Positions 7,781 to 14,692 of a DNA stretch of 16,793 nt are shown one piece after another. The stretch's first letter is position 1. Each line of letters starts with the position of its first letter. A model generated the notes under the pieces. The model worked only from the letters and a program-made list of their open reading frames with translations, was not told the origin of the DNA and made no database searches. Position numbers and translations under genes: made by a program. Origin of the DNA: CAZMVY01 sp964569765 (lineage in GTDB: Bacteria > Planctomycetota > Phycisphaerae > UBA1845 > PWPN01); assembly GCA_964569765.1 (NCBI GenBank), contig CAZMVY010000099.1, positions 1 through 16,793 on the forward strand, given 5' to 3'.

Positions 7781-8431
7781 GTGCCCATTCTGGCAAATGA
7801 ACCGATGATCTACCCGGCGGACCTGCTGGAGCAGCCGGCGGCCACCGGTCTTCCGACGGACGGGCTTTCCGGCGAGAGCCGGTGGTTCGTCGCCCATACA
7901 AAGCCGCGGCAGGAAAAGGCCCTCGCGCGGTATCTGTTCTCGCGACAAATCCCCTATTTTGCCCCGCAATACGTACGCGGACCCGAGCGGGGACACGGGC
8001 ACACGCCGAGTTACCTGCCCCTGTTTGCGGGCTACGTGTTCGTGAAATCGGATGAGGCCGGACGCGTGGAGGCCCTCCAGTCCAACCGCATCGTCGCTCC
8101 CCTGCGGGTACTCGATCAGGTCGGGCTGCTGAACGATCTGCGGCGGGTAAAGCGACTGATCGACGCCCGCCTGCCGCTCTACCCGGAAGAGCGCCTGGCG
8201 CCGGGCGAACGGGTGCGGATCGTTTCGGGCCCTCTGGCGGGAATGGAAGGAATCGTGGAATACCGCGTGGGCCGATGCCGCTTCCTGGTAAGCGTGGACT
8301 TCATCCGGCAGGGCGTCGCCGTGGAGGTTGCGGCGACCGCCCTGGAACCAGCCGGCCTTGCACCGGATACCTGCGACGCGAAGTCCGGCGAATGGAGGCG
8401 TATCCGCCCCGGCGGCAGAATCATGGCATGA
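7781..8431 (+). CDS. NusG/RfaH-family specialised transcription elongation factor
   Basis: This is a NusG paralogue expected to bind RNA polymerase and help it through long surface-polysaccharide operons, as RfaH, UpxY and LoaP do. It has 216 residues from a GTG with an ideal AAAGGAG site. The NGN domain starts at about residue 35 with WFVAHTKPRQEKALARYL and includes PLFAGYVFVKSDE (80-92) and NRIVAPLRVLD (102-112). The KOW motif is GERVRIVSGPLAGMEGIVE (142-160), followed by a beta-rich C-terminal domain. A 34-residue N-terminal extension and a short basic tail are extra. It lies within the exopolysaccharide operon, between the initiating transferase and an AAA ATPase, so it is more likely a local regulator than the housekeeping NusG, which normally neighbours secE and rplK. 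No ops-like sequence was recognised. Confidence 0.93.
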   Translation: MPILANEPMIYPADLLEQPAATGLPTDGLSGESRWFVAHTKPRQEKALARYLFSRQIPYFAPQYVRGPERGHGHTPSYLPLFAGYVFVKSDEAGRVEALQSNRIVAPLRVLDQVGLLNDLRRVKRLIDARLPLYPEERLAPGERVRIVSGPLAGMEGIVEYRVGRCRFLVSVDFIRQGVAVEVAATALEPAGLAPDTCDAKSGEWRRIRPGGRIMA

Positions 8432-8522
8432 GGAACCCGCGTCGCGGCCCACATCGGCCCTGCGGCGAACCGGATTGCCCGGAAAACAACGCGTTTCTCG
8501 GACTGGAACCTCAAGAGACGGC

Positions 8523-8539
8523 TGTATCGGACCGATACA
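8523..8539. promoter_or_regulatory. Perfect 17-bp palindrome upstream of the ATPase gene (candidate operator)
   Basis: TGTATCGGACCGATACA has 8-bp perfect arms around a single A. It ends 39 bases before the ATG at 8579 in a 147-base gap. Its size and symmetry suit a dimeric regulator, but it could also fold as RNA. No second perfect copy was seen. The wecA-like leader has only a loose partial match, CCGATCGATACA, at 6092-6103. Confidence 0.45.
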
Positions 8540-8578
8540 CCGCTGCGAGGGCGAACCTGGAACGAAGGCGAGAGCGAT

Positions 8579-10411
8579 ATGGACCCGTCACAATTCGGCT
8601 TTGATCGTCCACCGTTCGACAACACGCCGAACCCGGCGCACTTCGTGAACCTGGCCGGCCATCGCCTGGCAATCGAAACGCTCCTGTACGCCGTCGAACA
8701 GCGCAAGGGACTCGTGCTCGTCACGGGAGCGCCGGGAACAGGCAAGACGCTCGCGGGTCGGATGCTCAAGCATCGATGCGGCGTACATGCAGCCCTGGCG
8801 ATCGTCGCCCGGCCGTGTACCGGTGCCGCGGACCTATGGTCGGCCATCCTGGACGGATTCCGACTGGGCGGCGACGGCAGCGCAAACCCGGCGCAGGAAC
8901 TGGAGCGTTACGCCGAAGCGCTCTACGAACAGGACGTGCCGGTGGTGCTGATCGTGGAGGATGCGCACGATCTTCCGGATGAATGCCTGGATCTGCTTCG
9001 ACGGCTGGCGGCGATCGAGGCGGACGACATGCCGCTGATTCAGATTGTGCTGATCGGCTGGCCGAAACTCGCGGCCCGGTTCCTCGGGCTGGCGGGGGCG
9101 GCGATGCAGCAGCGGATCTGGCGACATGTAAAGATGGAGCCTCTCGGCGAGGCCGACACGCTCGCGTACATCCGGGGCCAGATCCGGCTTGCCGGCGGCC
9201 CGGAAGAAGACCTCTTCACCGAGGATGCCATGCGGGTGGTGCATCGGAGGACGGGCGGCATTCCGCGGCTGATCAACTGGTTGTGCGATGCCCTGCTGAA
9301 CGAAGCGGCCGAGGCGCACGCCGGCCGCATCGACGCCGACCGGGCCGAGGCAATCGCATTCGAGATGAGCTATGACCCGGAGCTGTTCGAGGCGCAACTG
9401 GCCGCCGACGAGGCGGGCGTTGTGCTCCACGCGCAGCTCCAGAACCACCCGGTCATCCGCTCGCTGCTCGACCGCCTCGCGCAGGCGGAGGCGAGCGTGG
9501 CGCAGGCCGCCGCCGAGACCGTGCAGCTCCGCGAGCGGGAACCCGAAATCGCGCGGACGCTCCGGCGGTACGACCGCATCTTCGAGCGGATGCTCCCCCT
9601 GCTGCGTTCGCTGCAAGGCTACCGCCGAGAATCGGAGGCGATGCTGGCCGCGTGCCGGGAAGCGTGCGGACAGCTCGAAAGGATGCTCCAGGCGCCCGAG
9701 TCGACCCTGAACGAGGCCCGACGGCGAACCGAGGAAGCCCAACAGGCGGCGGAGGATATGCGCGAGCTGATCGCGCAGGCGCGAGGCGCAACGCAAGAAA
9801 TGCGGCAGCAGGTCGTCGGATGTGAAGACGCCGTGCGACGGATCACGACGGAGCGGGACGCCACGCTTCCGGTGATGCGCCGGACACGACGGATGATCGG
9901 CCTTCTGCGGCGGATTCATCACCTCACCCACGAACGGTGCGAGAGGCTCGACGAACTGGCGGCGCGGGCGCATGGCCTGTGCGAGGAACTGCCGGCGCGC
10001 CTTGCGGAGATGGAGAAGGCCCTCGTGGAACCCGCGCGGATGCTGGAACAGATGCGCGCGACGGAGGCCGTCCTCCGACAGCATGTGGAAGCCGGCGAGC
10101 GGCAGCACCGCAACACACAACAGACGATCGAGCAGGCCGTGTACACCGCGCGGAAGATCCGTGCGGAAATCGAACGGACGCGGGCGGAAGAAACGGCCCG
10201 CGGCCCTGCGAGCGCCGAGGCCGAGGACCGGCTCTCCCGACACGGCGCCCCCGGCAGCAACCTTCCCGCTGCGACGGACGACCTCCTTCGCCGCGCCCGG
10301 GAGCGTCAGGCCCCTCCCCAACCCCCAATCCCTGATCCTCAATCCCCGGCGTTCAGCCTCCGCCCGGCGCCCCACCGCGCCCCGGCGGCCGCAACTTCGC
10401 AAGCCCGGTAG
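8579..10411 (+). CDS. ExeA/GspA-like AAA ATPase fused to a long coiled-coil domain
   Basis: This 610-residue protein starts at an ATG preceded by GAAGGCGAG. It opens with FGFDRPPFDNTPNPAHF, the N-terminal signature of ExeA-like ATPases found in type II secretion (GspA) and in exosortase/PEP-CTERM exopolysaccharide loci. Walker A is GAPGTGKT (50-57) and Walker B is VVLIVEDAH (122-130). The helical C-terminal part of the AAA module ends with RTGGIPRLINWLCDALL (224-240). Residues about 300-540 are almost uninterrupted Glu/Arg/Ala/Leu-rich helix with coiled-coil character. A Pro-rich tail follows. Canonical family members are about 270-350 residues and often carry a peptidoglycan-binding domain; here that is replaced by the coiled coil. 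No membrane segment was seen. A cytosolic scaffold or motor working with the export machinery is an inference. The tail and stop codon derive from repeats. Confidence 0.88.
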   Translation: MDPSQFGFDRPPFDNTPNPAHFVNLAGHRLAIETLLYAVEQRKGLVLVTGAPGTGKTLAGRMLKHRCGVHAALAIVARPCTGAADLWSAILDGFRLGGDGSANPAQELERYAEALYEQDVPVVLIVEDAHDLPDECLDLLRRLAAIEADDMPLIQIVLIGWPKLAARFLGLAGAAMQQRIWRHVKMEPLGEADTLAYIRGQIRLAGGPEEDLFTEDAMRVVHRRTGGIPRLINWLCDALLNEAAEAHAGRIDADRAEAIAFEMSYDPELFEAQLAADEAGVVLHAQLQNHPVIRSLLDRLAQAEASVAQAAAETVQLREREPEIARTLRRYDRIFERMLPLLRSLQGYRRESEAMLAACREACGQLERMLQAPESTLNEARRRTEEAQQAAEDMRELIAQARGATQEMRQQVVGCEDAVRRITTERDATLPVMRRTRRMIGLLRRIHHLTHERCERLDELAARAHGLCEELPARLAEMEKALVEPARMLEQMRATEAVLRQHVEAGERQHRNTQQTIEQAVYTARKIRAEIERTRAEETARGPASAEAEDRLSRHGAPGSNLPAATDDLLRRARERQAPPQPPIPDPQSPAFSLRPAPHRAPAAATSQAR

Positions 10412-10435
10412 GGCACGCCATTGCGTGCCGATTCG
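10406..10435. repeat. 30-bp repeat, copy 2, supplying the stop codon of the ATPase gene
   Basis: This copy is identical over 30 bases to 3136-3165. The palindromic core is at 10412-10429. The TAG at 10409-10411 that ends the coiled-coil ATPase gene belongs to the repeat. The sequence just before it, coding for PPIPDPQSP, is also low-complexity (AATCCC-type units). Confidence 0.92.
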
Positions 10436-10700
10436 ACTGCTCCCCCAAGCGTCGGCGCCGGCCACGGCGACACCGGCATCGCATCCCCGGCTCCACACCA
10501 CTGTGCGCCCGGCCTCGCCTTCCCGGCGAAGCCGGGCTTGACCTTCGGCCCGGAATCTGGCCGAATAGCCGGTCGGACGGACCCGGGCAAGCCCGCATCG
10601 CACGCACGGACCCGGGCACGCCACCGCTCAAGAGCAGTGGCACATGACACACGGACAGGGCAGGTGCGCATCGAACGCTCAGACCCAGGAGATCACGACG
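10412..10700. other. Intergenic region between the ATPase and the cupin gene
   Basis: No gene was seen in these 289 bases. They contain the palindromic core of repeat copy 2, a hairpin CCCGGC-GAA-GCCGGG at 10522-10536, and a 13-bp direct repeat ACGGACCCGGGCA at 10577-10589 and 10606-10618. The hairpin lacks a clear T-run, so termination here is only possible. The AGGAG at 10687-10691, nine bases before the ATG at 10701, sets the start of the next gene. Confidence 0.5.
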
Positions 10701-11966
10701 ATGGCCTCGACGAAGGTGGCGAAACTCACCAAGGCGGCGTTGGAATACGGAGAAGGCATCCTCCGGCTGGCCCCGAACTGGGTGCCGCGGTCGTTCCTGC
10801 ACCCCGGACGGCGGCTCAAGCTCCGCCCCCAGGACTACTACGCGCTGGGCACGCATCGTGGCGGCATCGACGAACGCTGGTTCGCCTCCACCACGCCCGC
10901 GGCCAACGAGGGCGCCCCGCCGGATGAGGGACTCAGCTATGTCGTGCACGACGGCCAGCGATTCACGCTCAAGGAGGCCATCGAGGCCGAAGGCCCCGCC
11001 ATCATCGGCAAGGCAATGTGGAACAAGTACAAGCGCTGGCCCGTGTACAGCAAGTTCTTCGACAACATGGGCCCGATCCCGCACCACATGCATCAGAACG
11101 CCTCGCAGGCCCGGCTCGTCGGCCGGGAGGGCAAGCCCGAGGCCTACTACTTTCCGCCGCAGCTCAACAACGTCGGCAACAACTTTCCGTATACGTTCTT
11201 CGGCCTCGAACCCGGCGTGACGAAGCAGGACGTCCGCCGATGCCTCGAACGATGGAACGAGGGCGACAACGGGATCCTCGATCTGTCGAAGGCGTACCGC
11301 CTCCGCCCCGGCACGGGCTGGCTCGTGCCGCCCTGTATCCTCCACGCCCCGGGTTCGCTCGTTACCTACGAGCCTCAGTGGGGCTCCGACGTCTTCGGGA
11401 TGTACCAGTCGCTCGTCGAGGGACGCGCTGTGCCCTGGTCCCTGCTCGTCAAGGACATGCCCAGAAGCAAACACAAGGACCTCGACTTCATCGTCGAGCA
11501 GCTCGACTGGCCCGGCAACACGGACCCCAACTTCCGCGACCACCACTACCTCGAGCCGATCCCCGTCGCCGACAGCGCGAGCGCCGGCTATGTCGACCGC
11601 TGGGTGTGCTACGGCCGGGTCGAGGGCAAGGAACTCTTCTCCGCCAAGGAACTGACGATCGACCCGGGCGCAAAGGTCACCATCAAGGACAACGGCGCCT
11701 ATGGGCTGATCGTCACGCAAGGCCGCGGACGCATCGGCACGCTGGAACTCGAATGCCCGGCGATGATCCGTTTCGGCGAAATGACACGGGATGAGGTGTT
11801 CGTGACGGCCGAATGCGCGCGGAGCGGCGTGGAGTTCGAAAACACATCGAGCGAGGAACCGCTCGTGACGCTCCGGTACTTCGGCCCCGACACGAACCCC
11901 GACGCGCCGAACGTGGGCGACCACATGAAGCATCGCGAACCGAAGAGCCGGAAGCGAAAGGGGTGA
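10701..11966 (+). CDS. Mannose-6-phosphate isomerase-like cupin protein
   Basis: This is a 421-residue protein. The start at 10701 is chosen because AGGAG sits nine bases upstream; an in-frame ATG at 10644 lacks such a site. The arrangement resembles class I phosphomannose isomerases. PIPHHMHQNASQARLVGREGKPEAYYF (split across residues 125-151) carries likely metal ligands His129 or His131 and Glu147. LRPGTGWLVPPCILHAPGS (201-219) carries His215 in the position of the PMI VPAGTVHA motif, and YEPQWGSDVF corresponds to the EIQ..SD region. A second, smaller beta-rich domain follows (LTIDPGAKVTIKDNGAYGLIV), ending in a basic tail. Sugar-phosphate isomerisation is plausible but not proven, since several sugar isomerases and non-catalytic cupins share this fold. 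Its position next to the polysaccharide genes suits nucleotide-sugar supply, but it may be its own unit. Confidence 0.75.
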   Translation: MASTKVAKLTKAALEYGEGILRLAPNWVPRSFLHPGRRLKLRPQDYYALGTHRGGIDERWFASTTPAANEGAPPDEGLSYVVHDGQRFTLKEAIEAEGPAIIGKAMWNKYKRWPVYSKFFDNMGPIPHHMHQNASQARLVGREGKPEAYYFPPQLNNVGNNFPYTFFGLEPGVTKQDVRRCLERWNEGDNGILDLSKAYRLRPGTGWLVPPCILHAPGSLVTYEPQWGSDVFGMYQSLVEGRAVPWSLLVKDMPRSKHKDLDFIVEQLDWPGNTDPNFRDHHYLEPIPVADSASAGYVDRWVCYGRVEGKELFSAKELTIDPGAKVTIKDNGAYGLIVTQGRGRIGTLELECPAMIRFGEMTRDEVFVTAECARSGVEFENTSSEEPLVTLRYFGPDTNPDAPNVGDHMKHREPKSRKRKG

Positions 11967-11975
11967 GCCGTGCGA

Positions 11976-11993
11976 GGCACGCCCCTGCGTGCC
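11976..11993. repeat. Variant palindrome between convergent genes
   Basis: GGCACGCCCCTGCGTGCC has the same 7-bp arms as the 30-bp repeats but a CCCT loop. It lies 9 bases after the cupin gene stop and 13 bases before the stop of the convergent membrane protein gene, so it could act as a bidirectional transcription barrier. Confidence 0.75.
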
Positions 11994-12006
11994 AATCCTC
12001 TTCGTC

Positions 12007-12453
12007 TCAGGGAACTGCCCGTCCGCGGCACCAGGCGCGCCACAGCAGCGGTGTCGTCAGCAAGAGCGCTGCGCCGACAGCCGTGTAGATGAAGCCTGCC
12101 GCCTCGCGGGAAACCAGTCCGCCGCGAAGTACCCGCCCCATCCCTGCCATCAGCGCCACGAACATCCACCCCCGCCACGACAGGAAGCCGCCGAGGCAAT
12201 ACCCGTCGCCGCGCGCGTGAATCCGGCCGATCGTCCGCTTCGCCGCCCGCTGTAGAAACAGGCGGGATTTGCATGCCCCGACACCCGCCGCCACCACAAG
12301 CAGCAGCCACACGTAAGGCACGCGGGCGGACAGCGCCCATCGGACTCCGAGCAGCATCAGCACCGCACCGGCGATCGTCCACATCATCGCGGCCAGCAAC
12401 ACGTGCGTACGCGCGCTCGCGGCAGGTTTGCAGGCATCAAGCCACTCGTTCAT
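12007..12453 (-). CDS. Small four-helix membrane protein, unknown function
   Basis: This encodes 148 residues from an ATG at 12451-12453; a GTG at 12460-12462 would add three residues. There are about four hydrophobic segments: VLLAAMMWTIAGAVLMLLGV, VPYVWLLLVVAAGVGAC, GWMFVALMAGMGRVLRG and an AAGFIYTAVGAALLLTTPLLW stretch. A polar loop between helices two and three has KRTIGRIHARGDGYCLGGFLSWRGW. I have seen similar small membrane proteins with a conserved GFLSxRxW motif in other bacteria, but know of no function. It is convergent with the cupin gene and separated from its upstream neighbour by 227 bases, so it probably has its own promoter. Confidence 0.75.
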   Translation of the reverse strand: MNEWLDACKPAASARTHVLLAAMMWTIAGAVLMLLGVRWALSARVPYVWLLLVVAAGVGACKSRLFLQRAAKRTIGRIHARGDGYCLGGFLSWRGWMFVALMAGMGRVLRGGLVSREAAGFIYTAVGAALLLTTPLLWRAWCRGRAVP

Positions 12454-12680
12454 GCGGATCACCCACGTCGGCGTTATTCTATGCCGCGCCGACCCCGTTG
12501 GCCGGGCGAGTCACCCTTCCTGCCCCCTCTTCAAATCACAACAACTGGAATTGCCCTCTATTCTGGAGCGCGGCCCCTCCGAGACCGCAGGCTTGTCCCC
12601 CAATCTTCCGGCACCACCCTGCCGATCCGTGCTTCGTTTGCCGAAGCCACACCGCCTTGGGGCCTTACGCCCGCCAGTGG

Positions 12681-13610
12681 TCAGTCAAGCTTGCGCGCGC
12701 CAGGGGCGCTGCTCGAGCCTCTGGCAGGGGGCCGAGGCACGACAGCCGGCTGCCCTTTGACCTGCGGCCGTGGCGGCGGCTTGGGTGACGCGGTCGCCCC
12801 GGCCACCGGCCTGGTCGTGGAGCGGGTCCGGTCAATCGTCCGTGCCATCAGAATCGGAGCGACCTTGTCCCGAATGACGCTGCGGCTGATGCTCCCCGCA
12901 TGTTGGAGCCTCAACGGGTCGCTGAGGAACGACTCCGGGCTCCATCGGATGTTGTGGACTCGCTCGTAGTAGAGTTGCCGGGTTTCGGCGGAGGCGTGGT
13001 ACGGCAGGGTGGCGCCCCAGGTGCCGGCCGGGGCGGCGTCGGCGCGGGCGACCGTGGCGGCGAGGGGGGCGCCGCCGTGCAGGCCCGGGTCGTCGGGCGA
13101 CCAGAAGAAGTAGATTCCGCCCCGGGTATGCCGCAGCGCCCGGGTGAGGTCGTAGTTGGATGAGAGGCTTGAGCTGAGCAGCACAACATGGTCCACGGTA
13201 TAACCCGGGCGGAGCTCCTCGAGGGCAAAGACGGCCACCCCGGTACCCGCGCTCAGCGCGATGATGTTCACGTTCGCGCCAGGTTTGGCATCGAGGTAGG
13301 CCTCGATCTTGCGCGCCAGACCGCGGCCCTCGCGACGGTTGTGGTTATAGCTCAACTGATCCACCAGCGGGCCGAGGTACGTGGTCCAGATATAATGCTC
13401 CACGTGGCCCTTGTATCCTCCGTCGGCCAGCCCGAGGGGCACCGATTCCTTTCCGAAGCCGTAGTTGCCGGCACCGTCGAGGTAGAAGGTTTTCTCGTCA
13501 TCGCGCGAGCCGCGATCGACGAACATGGGCCGATTGCCCAGAATACAACCCGACAGGCCCCCTGCCGTCAGGACGAGGCAGAGGATTACAGCATTATGTC
13601 GTGCGATCAT
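12681..13610 (-). CDS. Alpha/beta-hydrolase-like lipoprotein
   Basis: This encodes 309 residues with a signal peptide ending in a good lipobox, LSGC (Cys22), so it is probably membrane-anchored outside the cytoplasm. The central part looks like an alpha/beta hydrolase. NVNIIALSAGTGVAVFALEEL has the strand-nucleophile-helix pattern with Ser120 in an LSAGTG elbow rather than the classic GxSxG. VDHVVLLSSSLSSNYDL and GGIYFFWSPDDP follow as later strands, with acidic residues at 173-174. A catalytic histidine cannot be assigned with confidence. The last 50 or so residues are Pro/Arg/Ser-rich and probably disordered. The ATG overlaps the stop of the upstream membrane protein gene by four bases (ATGA), so the two are translationally coupled. 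Substrate is unknown. Confidence 0.8.
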   Translation of the reverse strand: MIARHNAVILCLVLTAGGLSGCILGNRPMFVDRGSRDDEKTFYLDGAGNYGFGKESVPLGLADGGYKGHVEHYIWTTYLGPLVDQLSYNHNRREGRGLARKIEAYLDAKPGANVNIIALSAGTGVAVFALEELRPGYTVDHVVLLSSSLSSNYDLTRALRHTRGGIYFFWSPDDPGLHGGAPLAATVARADAAPAGTWGATLPYHASAETRQLYYERVHNIRWSPESFLSDPLRLQHAGSISRSVIRDKVAPILMARTIDRTRSTTRPVAGATASPKPPPRPQVKGQPAVVPRPPARGSSSAPGARKLD

Positions 13611-14209
13611 CTCTGGTCTTGCGACTCCATTCTCGCGGCCCCATAATCCTCTGCCGAACGGCCCGGAAAAGCAAGCAGGTCGGCAGCTTCACTCGCTTGA
13701 GTCATCGCCACCAGATTCGCCGTCCCTCCGCTCTGGCCCGTGGAGACGTTCAGGACGGCCTCTGCCAGCGGCCTGGAAGAACAACGGAGGCGCGTCGCGT
13801 CGGCACAATCCACGCCCGCGGCTGCGTGAGAGCTGCCCCGCCCTCGTTCCGCGAAGTAGATGTCGCCGAAGATGGCGGCAATCGCGCCGTACCGGGGCAC
13901 GCCGGGCATCGTGCGCACGAGCAGGGCGGCAACGGCGGCACGGCTGCGCCTTGCCGGCCACACGACGGCTCCGGCGAGGATTCCAATGAACGCCCGGCAG
14001 CCGACGATCGGGGCAGGAATCACGGTGCCCGACAGGAGACCCGTTGCGGCCGCGGCGCCGAACCACAGCCCGACGCCGCAAAGCACGGCAAGCCGGACCG
14101 ACCACGGAACGGGGGCAACGGGCCGCCCGCAACGCACATCGATCAGCGAGCAGGCCGCGACCGCCGCTGCCGAGCGGAGGGCGATAGAGGTCAGTCTTGG
14201 CCTCGTCAT
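13607..14209 (-). CDS. Hypothetical membrane protein coupled to the lipoprotein gene
   Basis: This encodes 200 residues from an ATG at 14207-14209 (frame open to 14281). I do not recognise it. Two to three hydrophobic segments are visible: VRLAVLCGVGLWFGAAAATG, CRAFIGILAGAVVWP and a weaker one ending in YGAIAAIFGDIYF. The C-terminal 80 residues are polar. Third codon positions are GC-rich, as in neighbouring genes. Its TGA overlaps the ATG of the hydrolase-like lipoprotein gene by four bases, the main evidence that it is real. No good ribosome binding site precedes the ATG. Its 5' end overlaps, on the opposite strand, the remnant of a resolvase-like gene at 14172-14435, so the exact start is uncertain. 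Confidence 0.5.
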   Translation of the reverse strand: MTRPRLTSIALRSAAAVAACSLIDVRCGRPVAPVPWSVRLAVLCGVGLWFGAAAATGLLSGTVIPAPIVGCRAFIGILAGAVVWPARRSRAAVAALLVRTMPGVPRYGAIAAIFGDIYFAERGRGSSHAAAGVDCADATRLRCSSRPLAEAVLNVSTGQSGGTANLVAMTQASEAADLLAFPGRSAEDYGAARMESQDQR

Positions 14210-14435
14210 TGGAAAGATCGTGAGGGGATGGAAAGCCTTTCCGCACGAACCGTATGATTGTCGTGCCCTCTTCGAACCCATCGACTATCCGGCCTTGGAC
14301 GGCATGACGCGCGAGGGCAGGGTCAAAGCAATCGCCTTCATCGACGTGAAAACGAGCGACGGCAGACTCAACAAGCACCAGCGAATGATTCGTGACGCCG
14401 TTCAGGACGAACGGGTGGACTACAAGGAGGTGTAA
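14172..14435 (+). pseudogene. 5'-truncated Holliday-junction-resolvase-like endonuclease fragment
   Basis: From AERRAIEVSLGLVIGKIV the translation matches, as I remember it, the C-terminal half of the Endonuc_Holl-type family (endonucleases distantly related to archaeal Holliday junction resolvases, COG4741). Supporting features are the FxYxPxDxxFxxxPIDY-like stretch (FPHEPYDCRALFEPIDYPALDG), the catalytic-type strand AIAFIDVKTSD with an acidic residue and EVK-like lysine, and RLNKHQRMIRDAVQDERVDYKEV at the end. The usual N-terminal coiled-coil region is missing. Upstream sequence in this frame is unrelated Pro/Arg/Thr-rich antisense to a minus-strand gene. A GTG at 14220 could give a 72-residue product, but I call it a remnant. 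It runs to a TAA three bases before the next ATG. Confidence 0.65.
14424..14430 (+). promoter_or_regulatory. Strong ribosome binding site inside the upstream fragment
   Basis: A perfect AAGGAGG sits seven bases before the ATG at 14438 and inside the last codons of the preceding resolvase-like fragment. It shows that the two frames were once, or still are, translated in series. Confidence 0.85.
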
Positions 14436-14437
14436 CG

Positions 14438-14692
14438 ATGGCTGGACTCGTAGATACCTTTCAAGCGCTTGGCGGCATTCCGGTCGTCTGTCCCTGCTGC
14501 GGGAACCTTCTTCGCCTGGCAGACCTGAAACTACGGTCTACCGGCAAGTACGAACGCTCCGTTCTCGACGATCTCCCGAAACGACAGCGGATCGTGGACC
14601 GAAAGGCAGAGTCCCTGCTACGCCGGCAGGAACGATTCGACGAACGAGAAGCCGAGTTGTGTCGTGAGGCTGCGGCACGCGGGCGGCGCTGA
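14438..14692 (+). CDS. N-terminal half of a second resolvase-like protein (stops at in-frame TGA)
   Basis: This encodes 84 residues after an ideal AAGGAGG site. A CPCCG motif (likely metal-binding knuckle, VVCPCCGNLLRLADL) is followed by a charged helix (LDDLPKRQRIVDRKAESLLRRQERFDEREAELCREAAARGRR over several segments). This is the layout of the N-terminal part of resolvase-like proteins of the Endonuc_Holl/COG4741 kind. The TGA at 14690-14692 is followed directly, in the same frame, by the 14693 ORF, which continues the same protein family. Readings are a recent nonsense mutation, a split protein made by stop/restart, or readthrough. It is probably the same ancestral gene as 14693-14965. Confidence 0.6.
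   Translation: MAGLVDTFQALGGIPVVCPCCGNLLRLADLKLRSTGKYERSVLDDLPKRQRIVDRKAESLLRRQERFDEREAELCREAAARGRR

Noticed and set aside
6125..8452. 775-codon minus-strand open frame
   Set aside because: It lies opposite the WecA-like and NusG-like genes, whose motifs are unmistakable; the antisense translation has no recognisable features.
8834..11933. Two long minus-strand open frames (596 and 526 codons)
   Set aside because: They are antisense shadows of the AAA/coiled-coil gene and the cupin gene.
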